NCBI RefSeq assembly: GCF_005938745.2
Contig: NZ_VCBX02000001.1
Location: forward strand, 4,974,501-5,038,500
Length of the DNA: 64,000 nt
Direction of reading: 5' to 3'
DNA from: Rhodococcus sp. KBS0724
Lineage (GTDB): Bacteria; Actinomycetota; Actinomycetes; Mycobacteriales; Mycobacteriaceae
Each line of letters opens with the position of its first letter. Position 1 is the first letter of the stretch. The translations under genes were made by a program, and so were the position numbers. The notes under the pieces are model-generated. The model was not told where the DNA came from. It worked only from the letters and a program-made list of their open reading frames with translations, and searched no databases. This document shows, piece by piece, positions 34,979 to 43,280 of the stretch.

Positions 34979-36213
34979 ATTAAACTCCATTTCTCGGGTG
35001 TGTAATGGTTGTTTTACTTGCATCCGCCGTCAAACAGGGACCTATTCGGCTGACGGCCGCATTCGGCGGCTTCCCTCTTATTCAGCGACCCCTTGGCGAT
35101 CATTCGTCAAGGAAGATTTTCAGTTCCAACTGGGAACACAGAGTGCGAAAACAATGGTGATCGATGAGTCGATCTAGATGAGCTGGGCGATAATTTCGTG
35201 CAGCGATTTCCAATTCCTGCACGCCAAAGAAAGATACTAGTTTACTACCGAAATTCGAATCGTATACAATAAATATATTTCGAGTCCGAATGATGTGAAA
35301 TCCATTCGCGATCCACGTCCAACCACGTAAGGAAGAGGTTATTTCGCTCCTCTAACAATCTGGAACCACGCGATAATCTAATTGGCAACGTCGGTATGCA
35401 TTCGTTCCTCCAATCAACTGGTGCCATGTTCGATCGCCGTGAGTTCTATCGAGATTCCCAAATATCGAACAACAACCTAGAAGTCTTGATCTAAAGTCCG
35501 GGAGCCGTTCACCACTGCCGCTTATGTGATGGTTGTCACCATAGCCCGTATCGGTGGAACTTGTAACAGTTTTTTGAAGAAAGTTTTTTCAGGAGGCTTG
35601 GCGGACCCATTTACCTTCACTCAAAGGATTCTGCTAACTAATCCTAAAGTCGTAAGCCGACCACCTATTTTCGAGAATTATGGGTACTAAAGTAGCAGAA
35701 ACGAGCAACTTTCCGGGCGCGCTTAATACTTTAGTACTAACCTTAAAGTGCCTACCGCAAGATCGGCCACATATGGAAAATTTATTCATTTCCTTAGTTA
35801 AACAAACGAGATGGCGTCAAATTTCAGCCTCCTGCGAGCGAAAATCAGCAATTTCGAGCCCCACCATGAGACCGGTTCTACATCGGACGTGATGGCACAC
35901 TCAGCGTCTAGGCACGGGCATCAACCCCGCGCCGCAGAGAACTCGGTCGTTAGCCCGTCTCAGCCCGACGCTTCTCCAACGAATACGCACCTGTCTGCAC
36001 GCAACTCACCTCCACGCTGACCGGATGCGCCACCTCACTCGTGGTTGCGTGCATCTGCGAACATTTCAAACTCGGGCGGCCTGTGCACATGCACAACACA
36101 TCCTCCGAAGCTGTGGCCGAACGGCCACTCCTTTCACCCACTCCCCAGCCCATGCTTGAAGCAGACCCGGTGTGACCGGCGTCTCGGATGTCAGCGGAGC
36201 AAAGGAGAAGGTC
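34979..36213. other. Long gene-free region upstream of secreted copy 2
   Basis: About 1.2 kb. 34979-35590 is the duplicated upstream block (see copy 1), with an extra insert of about 45 bp near 35450-35510. A perfect 11-bp inverted repeat, GTACTAAAGTA (35684-35694) and TACTTTAGTAC (35727-35737), follows. Several short frames up to 36170 lack ribosome-binding sites and domain features. From about 35900 the composition returns to G+C-rich. Confidence 0.55.
35684..35737. repeat. 11-bp inverted repeat with 32-bp spacer
   Basis: GTACTAAAGTA and its exact reverse complement flank 32 bp. The core ACTAAAGT also occurs upstream of both small-peptide clusters. It could be a regulatory site or the trace of a small element; nothing flanks it to decide. 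Confidence 0.5.
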
Positions 36214-37467
36214 ATGGGAACTCGTCAGAGCCCCGATCGTGTGGTCGTGGTCGGCGCAGGCATGGTCGGATTGTCGACGGCCTGGTTCCTGCAAGAACGT
36301 GGAGTCGACGTCACCGTCGTCGATCGGGATGGCGTCGCCGCTGACGCAAGCTGGGGAAACGCCGGCTGGCTAGCACCCGCACTCACGCTTCCCCTTCCCG
36401 AACCTGCTGTCCTTCAATACGGCCTGCGTGCGATGCTCAGCCCGTCGTCACCGGTGTATGTCCCGCTGACGACGGATCTGAAATTGATCCGGTTCCTGGT
36501 CGGCTTCGCCCGTCACTGCACGCCGTCGAAGTGGCAGGAAGCAATGTCCGTCTACACGGAAGTGAACCGAACGGCGCTGGGCGCATTCGACGAGCTTGCC
36601 GACGGTGGCGTCCGGGAGCACACCCGCTTGGCTGATCCGTTCCTCGCCGCGTTTGCCTCGGAGCAGGATCGCCAGACTCTGGTGGACGAGTTCCACCACG
36701 TCGAGGCCGCAGGCGGCGAAGTCGATTTCGATCTCCTCGACCACGACGCGATCCACTCGCTCGAGCCGACCCTCGGTACCGGAGTGAAGGCCGGAATCCG
36801 GCTCCGGGGTCAGCGTTTCATCGATCCCCCGCAGTTCGTGAACTCGCTGGCCGATGCCGTCCGTGAGCGCGGCGCAGACATCGTCACCGGATTTGATGTC
36901 GCGTCCATCGATGATCGCGCCGGCGGCGTGAGTGTTCGCTCCGCCCGCGGCGATTCACGCACAGCAGATGCCGTCGTCATTTCCAGCGGCGCTCGGTTGA
37001 ACAAGCTGGCAGCACCGTTCGGTGTTCGCAAGCTGGTGCAGGCGGGACGCGGATACAGCTTCAGCGTCACACCCGATCACTTGCCGAAAAACCCGGTGTA
37101 CTTTCCCACCCAGCGCGTCGCGTGCACGCCATTGCATGACAGATTCCGGGTCGCCGGAATGATGGAGTTCCGCAGCCCCGATGCCCAACTGGATCCGCGT
37201 CGAGTGCAGGCGATCATCGACGCCGCAAAGCCCATGCTCCGCGGCATCGACTGGACTGCGCGTGAAGAGGAATGGGTCGGCTCGCGTCCCTGCACCACTG
37301 ACGGATTGCCCCTGATCGGAGCTACGAAGTCGCCGCGCGTCCACGTCGCAGGTGGTCATGGCATGTGGGGTATCGCGCTGGGTCCGTTGACCGGAAAGAT
37401 GATGGCGGAGTCCATGACAGCAGGCACTATGCCTACTGTGATGCGCCACTTCGATCCACTTCGCTGA
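36214..37467 (+). CDS. FAD-dependent D-amino-acid dehydrogenase-like oxidoreductase (DadA type)
   Basis: 417 residues from ATG 36214, with AAAGGAG seven bases upstream; 14 in-frame residues before it are not used. '[20 protein letters not shown]' is the N-terminal FAD-binding GxGxxG, followed by '[20 protein letters not shown]' as in the DAO/DadA group (DxxxxxxxSxxNAG). The C-terminal '[20 protein letters not shown]' closes the FAD domain. It oxidises D-amino acids or related amines, passing electrons to the chain or oxygen. It faces an amino-acid permease gene whose 3' end overlaps by 35 bp, consistent with joint use of amino acids. Confidence 0.88.
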   Translation: MGTRQSPDRVVVVGAGMVGLSTAWFLQERGVDVTVVDRDGVAADASWGNAGWLAPALTLPLPEPAVLQYGLRAMLSPSSPVYVPLTTDLKLIRFLVGFARHCTPSKWQEAMSVYTEVNRTALGAFDELADGGVREHTRLADPFLAAFASEQDRQTLVDEFHHVEAAGGEVDFDLLDHDAIHSLEPTLGTGVKAGIRLRGQRFIDPPQFVNSLADAVRERGADIVTGFDVASIDDRAGGVSVRSARGDSRTADAVVISSGARLNKLAAPFGVRKLVQAGRGYSFSVTPDHLPKNPVYFPTQRVACTPLHDRFRVAGMMEFRSPDAQLDPRRVQAIIDAAKPMLRGIDWTAREEEWVGSRPCTTDGLPLIGATKSPRVHVAGGHGMWGIALGPLTGKMMAESMTAGTMPTVMRHFDPLR

Positions 37468-38863
37468 CGGCGGGTTTCACCCACTTGTAGTACGCGCCGG
37501 CCAGCAGGACGAGCCACACTGCCCCGGCCGCCAGTGCAACCCGGGTCTCGGACATGATGCCCAGCAGAATGACGACGAAGGTCAAGAACACGATCGCGAA
37601 GATCTGACCGTACGGCCACAGCGGCACTGGAAACTTCAGTGCCGCTGTTTCGTCGGCGCTCATCTGGCGTCGGGAACGGTACTGCGACAGCAAAATCATG
37701 ACCCACACGAAGATCGTGGCGAAGGTCGCGAGAGACGCAATCACGAGGAAAACCTGATCCGGGATCAGGTAGTTGAGCACCACGCCGACCAACAACGCGA
37801 CGGTCATGATGACAACGGTCATCCACGGAACTCCGTTGCGCGATACCTTCTTCATGACCTGCGGCGCCTGACCGGCGTGGGACATGCCGAACATCATGCG
37901 GCCGGCCCCGAATACGTCGCTGTTGATGGCCGACAAAGCCGCGGTGATGACCACGATGTTGAGTATCGAAGCGGCGGTGCCCAATCCGAGGTTCTCGAAG
38001 ATCTGCACAAATGGGCTGTTGTCCGAGGTGATGGTCTGCCACGGAATGATGATCATGATGACTGCGAGAGTGCAGATGTAGAACAAAATGATGCGCACCG
38101 GAACGGTATTGACCGCTTTCCTGATCGTGCGCGCCGGGTCTTCTGCCTCACCGGCGGTGATTCCGATGATCTCGGTACCACCGAACGCGAACATCACGAT
38201 GGCGAAGCACGCCAGGAACCCGCCGATACCGGTAGCGAAGAACCCGCCGTCGGACCACAGGTTGCTCAGGCCCGTGTCGGTCTCGTGGACTCCGAAGCCG
38301 AACACGATGATGGCGATACCACCTGCGATCATGGCGATAATTGCGGTGATCTTGACGAGCGTGAACCAGAATTCGAGCTCACCGAACACCTTGACGCTCA
38401 AGAGGTTCAACGCGCCGATGAAGAAGACGACTGCCAGAACCCAGATCCAGCGCGGCACGTCCGGGAACCAGAACTGCATGTACAGACCGAACGCGGTGAC
38501 GTCGGCGAGACAGACGATCACCATCTCGAACGTGTACGTCCACCCCGTCATGAATCCGGCGAGCGGCCCCAGATGCTGATTGGCGTATTCACTGAACGAA
38601 CCGGAAACCGGGTTTCGCACTGCCATCTCACCGAGAGCGCGCAGCACGAGGTACACCGCTAGGCCACCGATCAGGTAGGCCAGCAGAACCGACGGCCCGG
38701 CCCGCTTGATCGCTTCGGCACTGCCGTAGAAGAGTCCCGTTCCGATTGCCGATCCCAGAGCAATGAAACGAATGTGCCGCGCCGTCAGCCCCCTCTTGAG
38801 TCCAGCCCGTTTCTCGGGCAAGGCGTCGGTGTTCACTCGGTACTCCAGTCGGGTGGCAGACAT
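37433..38863 (-). CDS. Amino acid permease (APC/AAT family)
   Basis: 476 residues with twelve hydrophobic spans. The AAT-family N-terminus is clear: '[20 protein letters not shown]' then '[18 protein letters not shown]', followed by '[20 protein letters not shown]', the consensus block of AnsP/ProY/GabP-like proton symporters. It imports an amino acid at the cytoplasmic membrane; the exact one cannot be read. The 3' end overlaps the DadA-like gene by 35 bp in convergent orientation. Confidence 0.92.
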   Translation of the reverse strand: MSATRLEYRVNTDALPEKRAGLKRGLTARHIRFIALGSAIGTGLFYGSAEAIKRAGPSVLLAYLIGGLAVYLVLRALGEMAVRNPVSGSFSEYANQHLGPLAGFMTGWTYTFEMVIVCLADVTAFGLYMQFWFPDVPRWIWVLAVVFFIGALNLLSVKVFGELEFWFTLVKITAIIAMIAGGIAIIVFGFGVHETDTGLSNLWSDGGFFATGIGGFLACFAIVMFAFGGTEIIGITAGEAEDPARTIRKAVNTVPVRIILFYICTLAVIMIIIPWQTITSDNSPFVQIFENLGLGTAASILNIVVITAALSAINSDVFGAGRMMFGMSHAGQAPQVMKKVSRNGVPWMTVVIMTVALLVGVVLNYLIPDQVFLVIASLATFATIFVWVMILLSQYRSRRQMSADETAALKFPVPLWPYGQIFAIVFLTFVVILLGIMSETRVALAAGAVWLVLLAGAYYKWVKPAVSEVDRSGASQ

Positions 38864-39035
38864 GCGTGCGCGGTTTCGCGCGCCGTCTATTCTCCGCTAC
38901 CTCCCCGCAGCCTCCCGCGCACCCCTCCCACCTGCCCGTACAGTGACTCGAGGCACACGGACTCTTGACGGATCACGTACCCTTCGACCAAAGTGTTTGT
39001 AACTCGTCGTATCACCAAATTGACTGGAGAAGCCG

Positions 39036-39503
39036 TTGTCCAACACCCTCGAAGCCAGCATCGACATCAATGCATCCCCGCAGGATGTGTGGGCGATCGT
39101 CGCCGACCTCCAGCGGATGGGCGAATGGAGCCCCCAGTGCAAGAAGATGAAGGTCATCGGCGGCACCGTCCGTGAGGGCGCCAAGACCGTGAACATCAAC
39201 CGCAAGGGCCTGCTCGTCTGGCCGACAACCGCCAAGGTTGTTCGGTTCGAGCCGAACAAGTCCGTCGCCTTCCGCATCGCCGAGAACCGCACTATCTGGT
39301 CCTACAACCTCGAAGCAACCGAAACCGGAACCAAGCTCACCGAGCGTCGTGAAGCTCCCACCGGAACGTCACAGGTCTCGCAGTTCCTGGTCAAGACGGT
39401 TTTCGGTGGCAACGACAGCTTCGAGGTCGAACTCGTCAAGGGCATGAACGCCACCCTCGACCGGGTGAAGAAGGAAGCGGAAGCAGCCAGCGTTCTCGCT
39501 TGA
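39036..39503 (+). CDS. SRPBCC-family protein (polyketide cyclase/dehydrase-like)
   Basis: 155 residues from TTG 39036 with GGAG upstream. It starts 'SNTLEASIDINASPQDVWAI', the standard first strand and helix of the START/SRPBCC fold, followed by 'VADLQRMGEWSPQCKKMKVI' and a last long helix 'VELVKGMNATLDRVKKEAEA'. The fold binds hydrophobic ligands in a cavity. No catalytic residues are assigned. The stop codon overlaps the possible TTG start of the next gene, suggesting co-translation with the TPR-like protein and the MerR fusion downstream. Confidence 0.87.
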   Translation: MSNTLEASIDINASPQDVWAIVADLQRMGEWSPQCKKMKVIGGTVREGAKTVNINRKGLLVWPTTAKVVRFEPNKSVAFRIAENRTIWSYNLEATETGTKLTERREAPTGTSQVSQFLVKTVFGGNDSFEVELVKGMNATLDRVKKEAEAASVLA

Positions 39504-39538
39504 CCCTCGACCAGGTCGAGGCTTCAGGATCTTCGTTC

Positions 39539-39985
39539 ATGGATCCCGTGATGAATCGAATAATGCAGGCACAGGAATTGGCGAGCTCCGGCGATCGAGT
39601 CGGGGCTCGCTCTGCGTTCGAGAACGTGTGGCGTGACGTCGGCGCAGATCCGTTGCACGTGGTCACCCTCGCCCACTACATGGCCGACGTTCAAGACGAT
39701 CCCGCCGTCGAGCTTGCGTGGGATCTACGCGCGCTAGAGGCGGCTGATTCACTGACCGATGCGCGAGCGCAGAAACACCATGCAACGTTGCAGGTTGCCG
39801 GTTTCTACCCGTCGCTGCATCTCAACCTTGCCGCCGACTACAAGAAGCTCGGCCGGGACGCCGAGGCCCACCTGCATCTCACACAAGCACAAAAGGCCGT
39901 CGGAGCCCTCGGCGACGACGAGTACGGCCACATGATCCGCAGTGGTATCGAACGACTGCGGGCAGAATTGACCCGTGACCACTAG
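39539..39985 (+). CDS. TPR-like protein of unknown function
   Basis: 148 residues from ATG 39539 (MDPVMNRIMQAQELASSGDR), the start seen in actinobacterial homologues I recall; a TTG at 39500 overlapping the preceding stop is the alternative. Helical pairs are visible: 'SSGDRVGARSAFENVWRDVG', 'HYMADVQDDPAVELAWDLRA' and 'LNLAADYKKLGRDAEAHLHL', which fit degenerate tetratricopeptide repeats. Such proteins bind partners. It overlaps the MerR-clamp fusion by 11 bp. Confidence 0.78.
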   Translation: MDPVMNRIMQAQELASSGDRVGARSAFENVWRDVGADPLHVVTLAHYMADVQDDPAVELAWDLRALEAADSLTDARAQKHHATLQVAGFYPSLHLNLAADYKKLGRDAEAHLHLTQAQKAVGALGDDEYGHMIRSGIERLRAELTRDH

Positions 39986-40982
39986 CCGCGCGCTCCTGAC
40001 GATCGGTGAGATGGCGAGGGCGTCGGCGCTACCGGTCAGCGCGCTGCGGTTCTACGACAAGGAAGGCGTGCTTGTTCCGCACTCCGTCGACCCGCACACC
40101 GGTTATCGCTGGTACACCGACAACCAACTCCGCGACGCACGACTGATCGCGGGAATGCGGCGCGTCGGGGTCCCGGTTCGGGAGATGACAGCAGTCCTGA
40201 CCGGTCCGGACCCACACTCCCGGTTGGACGCACACCTGCGCAATCTCGAAGACGGACTCGCTGACGCCCGCGCCGAACTCGACCGAATCCATCGGCTCAT
40301 CGATTCCCGGCCGACCGCCACTGGCGTCGACCTCGATTCCTGGGATGTACGACGCGCACTCGACGCCGTGCTTTTTGCGGTGGACGAGGACTCCGAATTT
40401 CCGATCCTTCGCGGCGTCCACATCGACATTCATGACGGCGTCGCGGCGTTTGTGACCACCGATCGATACCGTCTCGCGGTCGCAGAAGTGCGCGTGCGCG
40501 CCGCCCTGACTGTCTCGGCGGTTGTGCCACTCGCCTTTGCCCGACTGATCCGGGACATCGCCGGCGTCGTGACGCTCACCTTCTCCACCCGCACGGTGAC
40601 CGCGTCGTACCCAGGTGGAGAGGTGTCGAGCCCGCTCATCGAGGACGGCGAGTTCCCCGATCACCGGATCCTTCACGAACACTGTGACGCAGCCGAATTG
40701 AGCGGCGACAAACTCGCCGCTCTACTCAACGGCACCGCCAGAACAGCCGTTGTCAGCGTCGACGCCGGCGGTGACACTCGGGTCGATCCGGCAGGGATGG
40801 TTCCCGACGAGCAATTCCGGGTACTGGTCGATCGCCAGCGACTGCGCGAAGCCGCAGCAGCCCAACCCGGTCGGGCACTGGTGATTCGGGCAAGCGGCGC
40901 GGCGCTCCCCCTCGCTGTCCGCACCGCCGATCACGCCGGGTTCTTCTCGTACTTGATGCCGATTCGGGCTGCACAGACGTAG
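39975..40982 (+). CDS. MerR-family regulator fused to a DNA polymerase III beta-clamp-like domain
   Basis: 335 residues, GTG start. Residues 1-75 are a MerR DNA-binding domain ('LLTIGEMARASALPVSALRF', 'VDPHTGYRWYTDNQLRDARL'), followed by a coiled-coil to residue ~115. From ~125 on, the sequence resembles the second and third domains of DnaN: 'DVRRALDAVLFAVDEDSEFP', 'AFVTTDRYRLAVAEVRV' (clamp TDRFRLAVRE block), 'LSGDKLAALLNG', and the C-terminal 'ADHAGFFSYLMPIR' as in clamp termini. A clamp-like fold would give a symmetric ring or dimer and could sense a ligand or contact DNA. It is not the replicative clamp. Confidence 0.82.
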   Translation: MTTSRALLTIGEMARASALPVSALRFYDKEGVLVPHSVDPHTGYRWYTDNQLRDARLIAGMRRVGVPVREMTAVLTGPDPHSRLDAHLRNLEDGLADARAELDRIHRLIDSRPTATGVDLDSWDVRRALDAVLFAVDEDSEFPILRGVHIDIHDGVAAFVTTDRYRLAVAEVRVRAALTVSAVVPLAFARLIRDIAGVVTLTFSTRTVTASYPGGEVSSPLIEDGEFPDHRILHEHCDAAELSGDKLAALLNGTARTAVVSVDAGGDTRVDPAGMVPDEQFRVLVDRQRLREAAAAQPGRALVIRASGAALPLAVRTADHAGFFSYLMPIRAAQT

Positions 40983-40999
40983 TAATAGAGTTGCCCACG

Positions 41000-41506
41000 A
41001 TGAAAGCAATGTCGCGGACAGTGTTGTGGCTCGCGTTCGGCATATTTGCCATTGCCTGGATGTGGGTGGCAGCAACAGCAGGCGACGAGATTCCCGGCCA
41101 GTTCGGCTCGTCCGGCGCGGTAACCCGGTGGGATTCGAAGTGGTCGTTCCTCGGCCCGATCGGTGGAATCGGTATCGGCTTCACCCTGGCGGCCGCAGCG
41201 GCGAGGGTCCTGATCCCCCGCGTTCCCCGGCACGCGATCAACCTCCCGAACCAGAACGCGCATCGGTACTGGACGGACCCGGTCAACCGCGCGGAGTTCG
41301 ATCGAAGAATTTCCGAAGACCTCGAATGGCTTGGAACTGCCACCGTACTGTTACTCGCCGCGATGACAGCGGTCGCGGGCACGGTCACGGCTGATTCCGT
41401 CAGCGTGTGGTTACTCGCCGTTCCGACCGCTCTTTACCTGATCGGTGTGCTCGGCTACTGCGGCTCCATGATCTGGGGCGGACGCTATCGGGTACCGCAG
41501 AGATGA
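41000..41506 (+). CDS. DUF1648/SdpI-like membrane protein
   Basis: 168 residues from ATG 41000 (TTG 40991 is possible). There are four hydrophobic segments: 'TVLWLAFGIFAIAWMWVAAT', 'FLGPIGGIGIGFTLAAAAAR', 'TATVLLLAAMTAVAGTV' and 'VWLLAVPTALYLIGVLGYCG'. 'IPGQFGSSGAVTRWDSKW' is the DUF1648 signature (P-x-H/Q-F/W...G..). Related SdpI proteins confer immunity to a toxin and DUF1648 proteins are often regulators of envelope functions. The function here is unknown. Confidence 0.75.
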   Translation: MKAMSRTVLWLAFGIFAIAWMWVAATAGDEIPGQFGSSGAVTRWDSKWSFLGPIGGIGIGFTLAAAAARVLIPRVPRHAINLPNQNAHRYWTDPVNRAEFDRRISEDLEWLGTATVLLLAAMTAVAGTVTADSVSVWLLAVPTALYLIGVLGYCGSMIWGGRYRVPQR

Positions 41507-41652
41507 GTGCCCGGATACTGTGTCCTGTGCGACTAGCACGTAGGGACTCAGCAGGGCATCACCGAGGCGGTCCTGACGTAATCTAGTGGTGCACGACGCC
41601 CCGTACTGTCAGTGCGGCCAGCAGTAAACCGACCGAGTAGTTAGAGGAGCCT

Positions 41653-42366
41653 GTGGCACGCCGACCCACACCCCCCGGAACCCCGCAACCCACCGGGATC
41701 GGACATATCGTCGATCTGGTTCGTCATGCGATTCCGCCGCTTCATCCCGCCGGCCTGCCGTTTGTGCTCGCTCCGCTGGGTGTTGCTGCCCTGGGCCGCA
41801 ACCGCAAGTGGGTGCGTCGCGCCGGTTTGGCGTCCGCCGCTGCGTGCGCCACGTTCTTCCGTCACCCGCATCGGGTGCCGCCGAACCGCATCGGCGTCGT
41901 CGTAGCGCCGGCTGACGGCGAGGTCGCATTGGTCGACAATGCAGTCCCGCCGGCCGAGCTGAATCTGGGCAGCGAACCCCGCCCCCGGGTGAGCATCTTC
42001 CTGTCTGTTCTGGACGTACATGTCCAGCGCGCTCCCGTCGGGGGCACCGTCAAAACGGTTGTTCATCAGCCCGGCAAGTTTCTCTCCGCAGACCTTGCCG
42101 ATGCCAGCGAGGTCAACGAGCGCAACAGCATGCTCATCGAGACCGCGACCGGACACGACGTCGCCGTCGTACAGATCGCCGGCCTGCTCGCGCGTCGTAT
42201 CGTCTGCTACGCGGGTGTCGGCGACGCCCTCCCCATCGGTGATACCTACGGGCTGATCCGATTCGGCTCACGCGTCGACACGTACTTCCCGGCCGGAACG
42301 ACCTTGCTGGTCGAACCCGGTCAGCGCACAATCGGTGCTGAAACCGTCATCGCGCAACTACCGTGA
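41653..42366 (+). CDS. psd: Phosphatidylserine decarboxylase
   Basis: 237 residues from GTG 41653 with GAGGAG close upstream. It is the short Psd type of actinobacteria. '[20 protein letters not shown]' is the N-terminal family block; '[20 protein letters not shown]' follows the standard 'FLsp.DVH.nr.P..G' pattern with catalytic His, and '[16 protein letters not shown]' carries the Gly-Ser at which the proenzyme cuts itself to create the pyruvoyl group. It converts phosphatidylserine to phosphatidylethanolamine at the membrane. pssA overlaps the stop by GTGA. Confidence 0.95.
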   Translation: MARRPTPPGTPQPTGIGHIVDLVRHAIPPLHPAGLPFVLAPLGVAALGRNRKWVRRAGLASAAACATFFRHPHRVPPNRIGVVVAPADGEVALVDNAVPPAELNLGSEPRPRVSIFLSVLDVHVQRAPVGGTVKTVVHQPGKFLSADLADASEVNERNSMLIETATGHDVAVVQIAGLLARRIVCYAGVGDALPIGDTYGLIRFGSRVDTYFPAGTTLLVEPGQRTIGAETVIAQLP

Positions 42367-43259
42367 AGACACCGAGAATGAAGCCAGCCGTGAAGAGACC
42401 GGTGGTGACAACCAGCCCGGCCATGAAGGTGCCCAAACGCACCCAAGCCGTGCGGTTGTTGCCGTCCGTCATCACGATCCTCGCGCTGTGTGCGGGCCTG
42501 TCCGCCGTCAAGTTCGCACTCGACGGAGAGCCGGGCATCTCGCTCGCGATGGTCGGCGCCGCCGCGGTTCTCGATTCACTCGACGGCCGGATCGCCCGAC
42601 TTCTCGACGCGACCAGCAAAATCGGTGCCGAGCTCGATTCGCTGTCCGATGCCATCTCGTTCGGCGTTGCCCCGGCGTTGGTCCTGTACGTGACGTTGTT
42701 GGACGACACCAACTTCGGCTGGATCATCGCGTTGGTCTACGCCGTGAGCATCGTGCTTCGTTTGGCCCGGTTCAACACCCTCCTCGACGAAGACGACGTG
42801 CCCGCTTACGCCCGCGAGTACTTCGTCGGAGTGCCCGCTCCCGCAGGCGCCCTGATCGCCCTCACTCCCCTGACTGCAACCATCCAGTGGGGCGACGGGT
42901 GGTGGTCGTCGCAGGTAGTTGTCGTCGTGTGGATGTTGTTCTCCGCGGCTCTGATCGTCAGCCGCATCCCGACCCTGGCCATGAAATCGGTATCCGTACC
43001 GCCGCACATGGCTGCTGCGCTGCTGGTGCTCGTGGCCTTGACCGCAGCCGCACTCATCACCTTCCCGTACGTGCTGCTGATCGTTCTCGTTGCGATCTAC
43101 CTGGTCCACATTCCGTTTGCCGTCCACTCCAAGCGCTGGGTGGCGGCACGCCCGGAAACGTGGAACATCAAGCCGTCGGAACGTCGGGCGATCCGCCGTC
43201 AGCCCACAGCGGGCGGACGACGCTCGATGGTGCGCCTCGGCTTACGTCGGCCTCGGTAG
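42363..43259 (+). CDS. pssA: CDP-diacylglycerol-serine O-phosphatidyltransferase
   Basis: 298 residues from GTG 42363, overlapping psd by four bases. The CDP-alcohol phosphatidyltransferase signature D-G-x2-A-R-x8-G-x3-D-x3-D is exact: '[20 protein letters not shown]' continuing LDSLSD. About eight membrane spans. It joins serine to CDP-diacylglycerol to make phosphatidylserine, the substrate of Psd, so the two form the phosphatidylethanolamine pathway. The N-terminus (residues 1-30) and C-terminal ~30 residues are basic and likely cytosolic. Confidence 0.95.
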   Translation: MKTPRMKPAVKRPVVTTSPAMKVPKRTQAVRLLPSVITILALCAGLSAVKFALDGEPGISLAMVGAAAVLDSLDGRIARLLDATSKIGAELDSLSDAISFGVAPALVLYVTLLDDTNFGWIIALVYAVSIVLRLARFNTLLDEDDVPAYAREYFVGVPAPAGALIALTPLTATIQWGDGWWSSQVVVVVWMLFSAALIVSRIPTLAMKSVSVPPHMAAALLVLVALTAAALITFPYVLLIVLVAIYLVHIPFAVHSKRWVAARPETWNIKPSERRAIRRQPTAGGRRSMVRLGLRRPR

Positions 43260-43280
43260 GTCAGGACGTAGTCTCGGTAT

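Noticed and set aside
35680-36344. Short frames in the gap upstream of the DadA-like gene
   Set aside because: No supporting signals; they end in or overlap the real gene start.
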